Below, in pieces: positions 1 through 11,900 of a DNA stretch of 64,000 bases. The stretch is from Myoxocephalus aenaeus (taxonomy: Eukaryota > Chordata > Actinopteri > Perciformes > Cottidae), in the NCBI GenBank assembly GCA_038501785.1, contig JBAMJR010000040.1, positions 3,674,001-3,738,000 of the forward strand. The letters run 5' to 3'. The stretch's first letter is position 1. The number at the start of each line of letters is the position of its first letter. Position numbers and translations under genes: made by a program. Below the pieces are notes generated by a model. The model ran no database searches, was not told the DNA's origin, and saw only the letters and a list, made by a program, of their open reading frames with translations.

Positions 1-616
1 ATTACCAATACAAAGAAGGTGTACTTGTACCACACAACATGTCTGCCAACAAAGACACTTCCAACCACTTTGTTAACCATATCGTAAAAACAAGGATCTC
101 TATACAAACGGTACAACAAAGTTGATAACGTGTAAATATTAACACCACGTACTCCTTTATGACACCACGGTATAGACAGTAGGGTCAACAGTGACAGTAG
201 GACAGAAGTAAAGATAAACATCAGCAGACACACCCAGCGCCTAATCAAAGTGCAGTGCTCTGTGACGACTGACGACATTAAATTACTCATGTGTAAACAC
301 CAGACGGGTACGGAGAAGCGTGAGAAAACCACAGATGCCGAAAGAGAAACGGAGAGAACGCGGTCACACGGGATCCCAAACGCTGTGTTTTTAAATCCGG
401 GACATTTGCGAATACACTCATTATCAAAAACATCAACAACTGAGACGCACAAATCAGTGCGTCTGCCTCTCGGCCTCAACATGCATGACACGCACAATAA
501 CGCTGACACTGAGCCACCTTGGCAGTGATGTATGCAGTGTTGTCCCTGGTGTGGATTACACTTAGGGGACATGACGTCAAACATATGCATATACACAGAC
601 ATGCTGGTGAGCATGG

Positions 617-654
<38 letters not shown>

Positions 655-659
655 CTTAC
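1..659 (-). other. prkar2a intron downstream of the micro-exon (partial)
   Basis: This is intronic sequence running off the window edge. No further prkar2a coding exon (the expected CAExYNPDEE segment) is visible in it. It contains a (CA)17 microsatellite at 618-652 that abuts the donor site. A consensus cAMP-response palindrome TGACGTCA at 572-579 is most likely fortuitous. Confidence 0.7.
618..652. repeat. (CA)n microsatellite next to the micro-exon donor
   Basis: About 17 CA units. On the transcribed strand this is a (GT)n tract starting at intron position +8 after the prkar2a micro-exon. Confidence 0.95.
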
Positions 660-695
660 CTGACACTCTCCTGCTGAATCTGCTGGGTGGTGGAG
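660..695 (-). CDS. prkar2a: prkar2a micro-exon (36 nt): PKA inhibitor/autophosphorylation site
   Basis: A strong pyrimidine tract ending CTTCATAG precedes 36 nt, followed by donor GTAAGG. Joined to the phase-1 end of the first coding exon (C at 28421), it reads PPPPSRFSRRVS and ends phase 1, one base into the next codon (Val expected). This matches the RII-alpha inhibitor segment (human PVPSRFNRRVSV), in which RRxS occupies the catalytic-subunit active site and the Ser is phosphorylated by the bound kinase. Acceptor, donor, phase and residues all agree, although the exon is far too short for ORF detection. It lies 27.7 kb from the first coding exon. The exon is symmetrical, so skipping it would keep frame and delete exactly this site. 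A (CA)17 tract lies immediately downstream in the intron. Confidence 0.88.
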
Positions 696-852
696 CTATG
701 AAGAGAAAGAGAGAAACAAAAAGGTGAAATTAACATCATTGTTTTTACATAATGACATTTAATAAGATTTTGTGATTGCTTTGAAATCCACATTGCTGTT
801 ATCTACGCTTAACAGCCGGTGTTCATAACAATAATTGGAGCAATGAAGATTT

Positions 853-856
<4 letters not shown>

Positions 857-912
<56 letters not shown>

Positions 913-917
913 TTTTT
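857..917. repeat. (AT)n followed by poly-T
   Basis: About 24 AT units, then a run of T to about 917. A simple repeat in the prkar2a intron. Confidence 0.95.
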
Positions 918-1600
918 AAGGAAAAAAGGTGAGTCAGAGTGACAGCCAGCATTGCAGAGAGAAAAGATACAGACAGTCAAACAGATAAACGCAACACGAG
1001 GTGAGGAGATAAAAAGTAGGACACACTAAAAGATGTAGGCAGATGTGAAGAAAAACTAAACGGAGACAGATTGCAATCACTGGGTGAGAAAACATGAGCT
1101 AAGAGAGAAATTGAGAAAGAAGAAGGAATTGCAAAGTGCATATTTTCAGCGGCTCCAGCCTCCAGCATGACACACTTTACCTCTGACAAATGGCAGCATA
1201 ATGTTTTTCATGACTGCAAAGTGAAAAACTAATAAAACTAAATCATGATCAAACTCAGCAGCAATAATCACACAATGATGGCCTGAAGCCAGACAGATAT
1301 GACCAGATTAACAAATAACTTAATAGAGCCCTCATAGCTATTTGGTAGAGGAGTGAAATATTGATAAGAAATCATGTATTAGGAGAAAGAAAGGATGAAA
1401 AGGGTATTGGCAGTTATGTTGGTATCTGTTACACCAGGTCCTAAACGCTCACATTAAATACAATCAATTATTCTTTTTGAACCGGCAACATATTCTTTCC
1501 AAAAATATGTAGGTGCTAAATCATGATTTTTTTTAAATATTGAATCCTAGCGTCTGTGTTTATTACAAATGGTGAAATAGATTCACGGTTTGGTTAGGTT

Positions 1601-1813
1601 TTGACGAGACGAGCGAACCTCAAGCTGCTGCACATGTTTGGATGCTCAGATGCTGTTGGGACATTCCTGAGCCTCCAGGATGGCGCATCGGATGTGTCTC
1701 TGCTCTAAAATGACACGTTCAAGGACTCCAAACAGCAGGTACCTGCCCTACTGAAGTGTTTCCTTAAGCAGGAAGCTGTCGAGGAGCTGACCCCAATCTC
1801 TGACCCCCTGTAG
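1601..1813 (+). pseudogene. coding-like fragment with an in-frame stop, family unknown
   Basis: In one plus-strand frame this reads as a compositionally normal peptide (LTRRANLKLLHMFGCSDAVG, later FKDSKQQVPALLKCFLKQEA and ending EELTPISDPL). It is interrupted by TAA at 1706-1708 and ends at TAG 1811-1813. The residues around the internal stop (SDVSLL, stop, NDTFKDSK) flow as if a CAA Gln codon had mutated. I do not recognise the family. It could be a relic of a transposon-encoded protein or a retrogene, or a chance open stretch. It lies antisense within the prkar2a intron. Confidence 0.3.
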
Positions 1814-2369
1814 ATCTCTGTATTACTAATATATTTGCCCTGCTGTATGCTCTTTCAGACCTTGCATCTAGGTCAGACCCTGTAATTGTAAAATGAAATG
1901 TCTTCCTGACAAAAGACCATAGTCAATCACACGCAGTTACAGTTAGCTTTAGCAACAATACACAAACATTGTGCCAATTCATGTTGATTCACATTAGCAC
2001 TTAGGTATTATTTAATCTAATCTATTTAAATTAACCCTAGAGAACGCCACGTGCCTCTTACATTAATCCAGAGGATCGCATACACAAATGTGACATCCAC
2101 ATATGATATTAGCTGGAGAAGAACAGCATAGAGCCTACATTTATCATCCTGTTATGAGAGTGACGGTCTGTGGAAATATGTAGCATCCATTCCATACAGG
2201 TATCAGGATATTAAGGTGATCAGCCTAAACTAAATCTACTCCTAACAATAACACCTACGTGTAAGTATTAAAAAAAAAAAATACCACTACCCAATGCAAA
2301 CAAATGTTTTTGGGGATAAGCATTTCTATTTTTTAGGTTAGAGTGTACCAGTCATATGGGGTTAAAAAG

Positions 2370-2580
2370 TATAGTTCCTTTTATCCATTTTCTGCTTCTT
2401 ATCCAGGCCAATGCCACCGCTGGTTTCGGCCTCACTTTGTTTCGGCCTCACTTTGTTTCGGCCTCACTTTGTTTCGGCCTCACTTTGTTTCGGCCGGCTC
2501 GGCCCAACTGAGTTTGATGAGTAAAAGGCCAAGACTTCCATCCCCTGCCCAACATCCTGGGGCGAGGAGAGTCTCGCATC
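2370..2580 (+). repeat. decayed interspersed repeat with an internal 16-bp tandem array
   Basis: Phrases such as TCCATTTTCTGCTTCTTATC at the left, and the later run resembling GACTTCCATCCCCTGCCCAA, look like a retroposon-derived repeat I know to be common in teleosts. Inside it a 16-bp unit GGCCTCACTTTGTTTC is repeated four times perfectly at 2428-2491. The assignment to a named family is from memory and unverified, but the tandem array is directly visible. Confidence 0.6.
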
Positions 2581-3356
2581 TTGGCTGATTTAAAAAGGGC
2601 AGTTTGCTAGTAAATGACCAAGGGTGGTAGGCATGTAAAAGCACACATTATACACAAGTTTAATCTTAATTCAAAGTAATAGAATACAATGGCTTTAATG
2701 TCTATGTCAGCAATCATTTCACGTACCGACAATTGGTTTTCTTAAAAAAAAAAAAAAAGGTGGCGCTCTCATTCCGTGATAAAGCATCCATGTATAATGT
2801 TGCCTGTAAGGCAATGACATAAGCTTTCTTGAACCAATGATCCTTACAACATCAAACCAAACACAGGAAGAAAAAATAAACATCCTGTGCAAGTTGGAGG
2901 ATGCTTCCTGGAAATGTCTAAACAGAAGCTGTAATCAAGTTTAATTTCTGGTCACGATTTCAGTGCTGTTCACTTGACACTAGACAGTATTCATCAGAGT
3001 AGAGGCAGCCTGGGAGGACACTGCTGGATATGAATATGCATCAGGGATAATAAAGTGTCAAGTCAAGAGAGCGAGAACCGAGCGCATAAGGGAGGAACTG
3101 CACACATGGGAGTGTGTTTGTACAGTACGTGTGGTTGCGCAGTCAACGCGGTGTTTGTCTGCATTCAGTGTTTAAGTATTCTGGCCTTGGGCAGCGCTTG
3201 GGTGCGTCTATAAAAAGTATCCTGATCTTCTGACGTTGAACAGGGTTAATGTACGCCCAAAGGGAGTGAGGTCAGGGTCTTAACACCTGCTTTCTAACGC
3301 TGGGCTGTTACTAGCCGGCACGGTCAGAGCTCACTGCCCCCCCAAAATCTCTCGCA

Positions 3357-3372
3357 CACACACACACACACG
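3357..3372. repeat. short (CA)n
   Basis: About eight CA units in the prkar2a intron. Confidence 0.85.
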
Positions 3373-5571
3373 GCTATCTCATTACCATCCTGTCAGAGCC
3401 CATTAGATCTAGACTGCGAAGACGGGAGCCTGGGGGAAACTCACACATACACACAACTTTCCCCTGGTCACCTGGGGAGTTTAACGCTCCGCTCCCCGCG
3501 GAGATCTCGCTTTGAATTACTCTGCACAGATCAAGCAACAGGACGATCTCGACTACAGCTGCAAGGGAATTTTGTTTTACTGTTCTTTTAAAAAAGGACT
3601 TACTTAAAACTGTCAATAAAAAAAACGGCATTAAAATTGATTCCTGTGATTCAACTCTATACATAACGCACGTTCAAACTTGTTTGGCATCTGCTTTACC
3701 TGCTCTCTCATTCTGCTTGACCACATATCAGCCTTGTTGATTTCCCTAAAGACCAGAGCACCTTCAGACTATTAACTGATCACAGCAAAGAACAACTATG
3801 TGTGACCATTAAACAAGCTGCTAAATGGCTCTGAACATAACAGCAGCATGTAATCTCTTGGTTTCTCACAAGACTGGATAGTTGGTGTTATTGAACGTCA
3901 GTTGAAACAGTGGGATCCATTGTAATTCTTTCAGCACTGGAGATCGGATGGTTGATATAAGATTGATACAATGTGTTTCCCTTGTTGTTATTTGTATATT
4001 GTAACAACAGCTGGTGGCGATGCTAGAGGGGGAACTATTCCCCTTTACACTCAATTATCTGCAATTTAATTAAAAACCAAAAAGTGCATCTTCAGGACAC
4101 GAGGTATTACAACATAGATAACCATTCAGAATCTTCAGCCATTTTTAAACAGACTCAACAGCTTTCATGCACAAACAAAAAAGTCCAACAACTAAGAAGT
4201 AGTTTAAAAAAGACTGAAATGACCTAACTTTAACTGAGAATACACACTCACTGAATCTATGACAAACACTTTACTATGGAACACGTCACTGTCTTGAGGA
4301 GCAGCTTTTCCACAAATTCAAAATAAATTCAAAAGGATTTATATATACACAAAAGTAACTTCTCTTGTGATTACCTCATCAGTAAATACTGAAAAACATT
4401 GTGCTTTACAGAAAATTAAGCAGCACTCAATTCTCCTCCCAACCCCAGAGTTTTTTCCTGTCATGCAGGCAGCGTCATCAGTTGTGAATTTTATATTCAG
4501 TAGGCTGTTTAATTTAATTATCCTAAAAACCCAGAGTCTCCCTCATATCAGGATGGTTTGACCCAACCTGGCCCATGCTGCTGAAAACATGGAGGGACAA
4601 GTGCAAAACAAGTTGAAACCAGAGCCGGCAAAATAACGACACTGCGCGCCGTTTTGTTTTTGTTTTACCCAGGTAAAGGCCTGCGACCCACCAGTTGAGA
4701 ATCACTGCTTTAGTTGGCTCGACTGTCTAATCACAAAGGCTCTGCTCTCCTATCGTCTTTCAGAACAGTCCATTTATCAGCATCATGCAAATATGCATCT
4801 GTGAAGCAAGTCTCAGTACAGAACTTATAGACCTCTAATTTTAACAACTCAATTGATTTTAAAGGATCGAAAGCCATCTCGAAACCATGTTTGGTTGCCT
4901 GCCAACGAGACTGGCAGACGAATCAACGAGCCACAGCCAAAATAGAGTGGCAACTGAGTCAATTCTTTGACTATTTTTCTCCCTTTATCTCTTGCTTTTA
5001 CTTTAACCTCATCCAAGTACTTGCAGCGTAAAGTCCACACCGTGGCAGTGCAACCAAGAAATGCCTCTGCCTGTTACAACCACAAGGCAAATGTTCCTTT
5101 TCCAACAGCAACTTCCCTTCACGAGCCGCTAAAACACAACACGCTTATAAATGTTACTCTGCATCAGTGTGATTCTTCAAGTGCATATAGAAGATCACAG
5201 CTTCTTCTTCCTATTAACGTTTCAATTGTGTCAACCCTGAAGCAGTACACAAGCAGAAGTAACGCACTCCAATGAGATCAACACTATTCTCAGTTTCTCT
5301 AGCACCCCTCCCCTCTGTCATTTATTGTATAGCTCGCCCCCTCAGCTGTCTCAAAAGGAACAGACCTTCCTCCCCCGTATTGCTCCTAAAGTTTCACGAC
5401 TCCTCTCCCTGCCTCCATCTTCTCTTTTGCATCAGAGTCTGGTTTCTTAGTTTAGCTCCTTAACCTCCAGATATACATTGGCTCTTTGAAGTGGTTGTTA
5501 AAGAGGACCAATACAAAATGAGAGACTGTGGTGTATGGCCTCTGCCCGATACATTTTTATGCACAATTAGC

Positions 5572-5600
5572 TCATCATCATCATCATCATCATCATCATC
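5572..5600. repeat. (TCA)n trinucleotide repeat
   Basis: About nine to ten perfect TCA units, non-coding. Confidence 0.93.
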
Positions 5601-6509
5601 GTCACCTCAAGCACTTCCTAAACTGAACAGGCAGCCAGGGAGACTCAAGAGGTTTTAGTTTCACTTTTGTTAATTTGCAGGAGTGTAGCACAAGGTGAAA
5701 GTGACAGCAGTGCTCTAAAATAATCATGATAAATAATCATGATGTACATATTGATCTACACAATCGTGACGACCATTTCGGCCGTTATCTTGCAGCCCTA
5801 AGTGAGGCTTCGTTCCAAATAGCAATCAAGTCAGCTATTTTTATACAGCTCTCCTCCTGCGTGTCATCTCATACTCTCTGCTCATGCCAGCCCAGCGGTG
5901 CCAAAATATGAAACACCAGACTATTGTGTCTGGTAAAAAATAATAGATTTACATGTTCACGGCAAGGCAAATGAGTCAGCTAGAGCCTCCGCTACCAAAT
6001 CACAGCTTTGGACCCGACCCTGACCTTTTCCCCGTCACACATAAAGAGAAAGTAGAGTATGGTCAGAACAAATAAAATATATATATTTTTTTTTAAAAGC
6101 CAATAAATAAGGTTTAACGAAAATTTCAGTAATTTGTCTTTAAAAAAAAATATCCAGTAATAATATCCTTTAACATCACTAAACCTTCCACTCATTAGTC
6201 ATCAGCTATCTATTCCCTGGTGCTTATTCTTCCCCATGACTCCCATTCTAAATTAAACCTCTCTTCCTCCTCTGAAAATTCACAGTATACATTCTTTCCC
6301 ATGAACATGGATTCTTTTGACCTTATTGTATCCATTCCAACATCTTTCAGTTCCTGCTTCTCCTCCTGCGAGTCGCATTCTTGCTGGCAGGGGGAGAAAG
6401 TGACTAAAGCCAGTCAAGTATTGGTGGATGCACTACAATGCAAACACTGTAGTTGGCAATGAAACTGATCCAAGTACGAGTGATCTGGTAGTTCAGAACT
6501 GGGGAGAAA

Positions 6510-6625
6510 ATATGGGGCCTGTGGCGACCGAGGGGTGAAGGCACCGACCATGAACTCCAACGTCCCGGTTCGCGGCTGGGCGTGGACCCCGTCTCTCTCT
6601 GTCCTATCGTTGTCTGTCGTCTTTT
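6510..6625 (+). repeat. possible tRNA-derived SINE remnant
   Basis: The run contains a B-box-like GGTTCGCGGCTGGG followed by a pyrimidine-rich CCGTCTCTCTCTGTCC tail. This resembles the tail of tRNA-derived SINEs I know from fish. The A box is not clear, so the match is weak and the fragment would be old. Confidence 0.35.
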
Positions 6626-8383
6626 GAAGAAAATGAGGGCTTGAGAATAAGCAGAATGCTGTTTAGTGTGATCACTGATAATTAACTAATCTCTCTCAAG
6701 CAGAACATGTATTTGTTGCACATCTATGATATTATACAAACATAAATGTATCCCTTATATTTAGAAAATGGCTAGCATTTACTAGAGTATACATAACCAG
6801 TGTACAATGTGTGATAACTGGAATGAAACATGCAACAGCACCGGGGCACTTTAAAGAGGTTTCCACAGGTGTTGTTATCAGGATTTCTATGAATGATCAT
6901 TTCATTTATTTACACTCTCCTAATTCCACTAATTTGTTTTCTTCAACACAATCCCCCTTCCCTCTAAAACTAAACTAACTACCTGTAACATAACCACCTA
7001 CCAGGAGGACACATTCCCAACTGCCTAAAATGATTTGCTATGATCCACGTCAAACTCATAACCAGGGTCAGATCGCTGCAGGAACCGCAGCAAAGAGCCA
7101 CAGAGCAACAAAAATGCAGAATTGAAGATCAACACAGACCCAAACAAAGCAGGAGGCCCTGATTTGTTATGTGGTGAAAACATGTAAAATAATGGTCTAA
7201 TAGACCATAGTTAATCCGTGCCATTTACTACTCTTTATATTGTTTAGTACACTACATTACAGTCGAAGTATACAGTGGTTGTGGGACTATTCTTAACTTG
7301 GTTGCACACTTTACAAATTTGAAAACTAGTGAATCACTTCAATCACATTATCCCCACGTTTGTGTCTAAATAAATACAAGTCAAGAAAAGTGGATAAACT
7401 TCATCGAGTGGTTTTTCGGAGGTCGTTTTAAACCGGATGCAGAAATAAACTGGCTTGATCCGCACGTGCTCAGTCGCAGAGACGATTTGAAAACCAATCA
7501 TGGATTTCATCCATCAGTCACATTAAAAACAGTTTTGTCTTTCAAGAGCAGGTGGACATAATAAATAAAATAAAAATGTGTGTAAGCCTGCACGTGCAAT
7601 GTGTGAAGCGCTCTCCTTCAGTCATGTGAACGGGGGAGGGGGAGTTGGGTGGTAGTTATGGTGGCTGTATCAAGTGTACGCCTGAAGTTGCCTTGGAAAC
7701 CTAACACAAAGAAGATCTCATTGCCATAACAACGCTACCCCCTTCACCCTCCCTCCTCCCCCTCCTCGGCCGCCATCCAGCCCCTTCTCCGCTACCCAGC
7801 TCGTAACAAGTGGCTGATCATCCCCCCCTCACGTTCTCTTTCTATCTGTACACCCACTCACTTGCCATAACAGCATTAACAGATGGAGAGAAAAGAGAAC
7901 TGGGTGGGGAGAGAGAGACAAACGGAGGGGAAGAAGCAAAAAGATAGACGAGAAGGGGTGACAGAGCACAGGAAAACTAGAGTGTAAAGAAGCAGATAAA
8001 CAACCAGACACAGGGTGATAGGAGGACTATAGCATGTGCTCCATAACTGGTGATTCAGAAAAGAAATGCAGAGAAGCAAACACAAGAGAGAAAATCATTG
8101 AGTGAGCGAGAGAGAACCCAGCCACCAAGTGAATAAGTGAATTAGTAAAAAAAGGAACAATTCATCTGTCCCTGCCTGGTGTTTTCCATTGATTTCTCTT
8201 ACAGCCAGTCTCAGGGTGTGAGTGTCTGTCTGCTCGGCCTGTCAATACAGCAGCCAGTTAGCTGGAGGGGAGACCACAGCCTGAATGTGGCCACTTCAAA
8301 ATTTCAATAACTTTAAATGTCTGCCACCTTTGCTTTAACAACATGGTACACGGAGTGGTAAAACGGATGAGACGGTGGGGCAC

Positions 8384-8399
8384 ACACACACACACACAC
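8384..8399. repeat. short (CA)n
   Basis: About eight CA units, non-coding. Confidence 0.85.
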
Positions 8400-8849
8400 G
8401 AGAGAGATATCCGGCAACGCGTTTAGTCAGGATTAAATGAACCCTAACTTAAAGTGCGGAAGCAACGGCCGGCTTTCAAGTGGGTGCGACAAAGGCAAAA
8501 CAGGCGATATAAACTAAGTTTGGACAGGTCTGTTATTTGTCCGTCCACCTGTTGCTGCTCACACCTCCTGGTTTCCCGCTAACCACGCTGCTTCCCTGAA
8601 TAGAAACAGTGAAATGCAGGATAATGTTTGGCTTAAAAAGGCCACTTTGGCAGAGAGTCAACCACCATTTGGAGCCTTTCATCTATTCGGCAGAATGAAG
8701 TCGGCAGAATGAAACAGTGACAGGGTTGGATCAAGTTTGGGGATGTAATGGGTGTGCGTAAAATGCCGCGTATACTTGGACGGTGCCCGACTATACATTT
8801 GTTGCTTTAAATGCAAGAGATGAAGCTCTTTGACTTCTCAATACTTAAC

Positions 8850-8852
<3 letters not shown>

Positions 8853-8899
<47 letters not shown>
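8853..8899. repeat. (AC)n microsatellite
   Basis: About 23 AC units in the prkar2a intron. Confidence 0.95.
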
Positions 8900-8901
<2 letters not shown>

Positions 8902-11900
8902 ATTTCAGGCTGCAAATACCATAAAACACACGCCTGTGAGGAGTGGAGGCACGGTGACATTTCTATCAACTAAATGGCCTATTTGTGCCCATTTTGATGA
9001 TCAGAAGACAGCCGACAGGTTCTCATTTATTGTTCTTTCGTCTCTCCTTGATTCTCAGACAGTCCAGGGCACGGTGACAACGAAGATTCACAGAAATTAA
9101 AAAAAGTTATTAAGCACAAGCTGCAAATAGTGCTGAATAAGACTTTGTAATATATATTTATTTTGTACAGTTTTACAAATGTAAAGCTTTAAATGTCTTC
9201 ATTTTATATTATTAAACTAAATGTATACTTTGGGAGTTTTGGGCCTGCTGCTGAAATGCATGCAATTTACAGACATTCTTTGAATGTGTATTTTGGCATG
9301 TCATTTGCAACATTTTAATGACTAAACGACTATTGAAAGTCCTCCCTTCCTCCATCTATAACTCTTTCCTTCCCTATTTCCCTATTTCCCCAACATTTCC
9401 CTTCCTCAACAGCAGCCCTCGCCATCTGTTTCTCCTCTTGTATCCACCCACTCTGTCGCTCCATCACTTTTCCTCTCTGCACCTCCTCTCAAGGCCTGAT
9501 TGATAACACTGGGGTCATATGAAGCAGGGAGCTTCCCTCACGTGTTGCCTCTCCTACAAAGCGGTCAGCTTCAGACGTCACCCTCTGCTTGCTTGCTTGC
9601 TCTCACACACACACTCTTGGGCAGCACACAGTGAGGCAGGCAGAGCCAACCACATACAGTATGAGATACTGGTGTGTAACTCAAACACGCGCACACAGGA
9701 GGTGGAAGACAATTAGAGAGTTTCATAGCAGCCTCAATAAAAGTACATCAGCTCCAGTCTCCTACTGCACACCCAAGCAGAAATCCCTTCAGAATCGTGC
9801 CTCAACTAAAAATGCACACGTGCAACTCGTTCATACAGAGGAGATCTAGGATTCCGTGGCACATTAAACGGTGGCTGACTGAAATAAACATTGGGGCATA
9901 ACGCCCTGGGCCAGAATGGTTGTCGCATTTTTAGGCGACCAAAACGGTAACAATTGGAAGTGTAACTTCACCCTAAGGTCTTAGCCTAAATCCACACACT
10001 GCATTATTTTTAAAAGATGGGAAGAAAAAAAATCTGCATTAACATTGTTTTATTACACGACGTTGATTAGTCTCAAACATCTGTCTCAGATTTGGCTTTG
10101 AAAGATTAGGGCTGATTTAAAAACAGTAGATGGCGCTTTGAGCCCTTGTCAACCATGAAATGCTGATTTTTATTTGGAAGGAAATGGCAACATTAACACC
10201 TGCATTGATGCATTTCATCACATTACGGTCCCATCATTAAGAAAATGTGGACAATCTCAGAATGGACAACGCCGTGGCAGAAACCTGTCAATGTAGCCAC
10301 GCCTTAAAGCCTACTCTGCTTTATCGCCTACGTTATTCTAAATGGTACCATAATACTTGCATTGCAAATAGTTGTTTGATGCTATATCAATGCTGTAGAA
10401 AACCTTTAATAATTGCCGGCAAACTGATCAATACCTCACCTTCTCCCTACTTGGAGCCACTGATCATCATGATCTGTTGTCAATATATCCTTCATCTTTC
10501 CCAAAAAATATCTCTTTTTCCTTCTGCCCCGTTTCATCTCTCTCCGAGCAGAAAGGAACAAACATAAATCCTAGTCTGCATGTCCTCCTCCGCAGAGGAT
10601 ATATGTAGTCTGTCTCTATATGCCAATGCATGCCGAAGTGCTGACCTAAGCAGCATCAACCCCAGGCTCTACAGCTTCCACCACAATATCAGACTTAAGA
10701 GGAAATCTAATCACATAGTGGCCGCACTACATTAGTTATATACGTTTGCACACAATGGCACAATTACACATGCAGGCCACTAACATGCAGTATTTGTAGA
10801 GAGACTCATAATAAAAAGCAGAGACACAGGCAGCTCAGATTTCACATTTATCTCCAACTGAATTTGGGAGTGAAATTTTTTATTTTATTTTTAAATTCCG
10901 TCCCATTATTTAACTGATGGGGACATAGTTTACTGAATAATACATCTTTTGGAATGATAATCTAGGAGCAAAGTTAGTGTTAGAGATTGTGTCGCATGTG
11001 GCTCAACATTTTCAGATCGTCACATGGAGCAGACAGTCGATAATAAACCTGGTGAAAACTCCTGTGTCATTCAAGGTATAATATGCAGTGCAATGCAGGC
11101 ATCAGGTCTGCTGACGTATCAGGTCTGCTGGCTGTCATGCGTCATACCGTAGTCAAATTATTAGTGTCAAACAGCATGTCAATTATTGCCTCCAGCAAAT
11201 TGGAGCCTTACCAAAGGGATTGAGCACACACTCCAGATACTGAATGTTGAAACTGTTATGGATAACGCAAATGGGATCATGTTTTGCGTCGGAATTGTCA
11301 TTTATTATAGTCACAGGGAGTTGATGTAGGTCATCAGGACTGGTTGTTTCATGCCCCTGGCTGTTTTTCTCATACGAGAGTCAGATGGGAAACTAGACGA
11401 CAGATCATTGGAGTAGATTGTAAAATAAAAAAACATGGTAAAATGGGTGGCGGTCAAATATTGGTCACAGAGAGCTTGTGACATTTTTCCTACTGGTTCA
11501 AATCATAAAACAAGCACGGAACATTATGGCAGCTACCTTTGAGACGGCTTAGAGCAAGGCCATAAGTACAGTTGAGATTCTCGATGGACTGAGGCTGTAC
11601 CGAGAGTTGGTTGACAACTTCTTATCAAATGTTGTAAAGTGACCAGCTTTGCATCAGGTCCGCGATAACAAAGTCTAATTTTCAAAATACAGAAGGTTGT
11701 TTTACTAGCTGGAGGCCTGCATAAGAAGACTCCCATAAATCATTAACCAGGGCTGCTCTGATAGTTGACAGCAATAAAGAAACAACGTTTCAGGGGCACG
11801 AAAGCAAAAATGAAGATGAATCCCCGTGAAAAGCAGGGAGCCGTGACAGGTGTAGTACCGACCGGGTAACGGTAGTGTTGGACTGTACTACGCGTGAACT

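Noticed and set aside
572..579. Full TGACGTCA cAMP-response palindrome in the prkar2a intron
   Set aside because: About one such 8-mer is expected by chance in 64 kb, and it is far from the promoter. Attractive for a PKA gene but not supported.
11101..11130. Short direct duplication of ATCAGGTCTGCTG, and a similar one (TCGGCAGAATGAA) near 8684-8711
   Set aside because: Two-copy duplications of 13 bp, common slippage events with no further structure.
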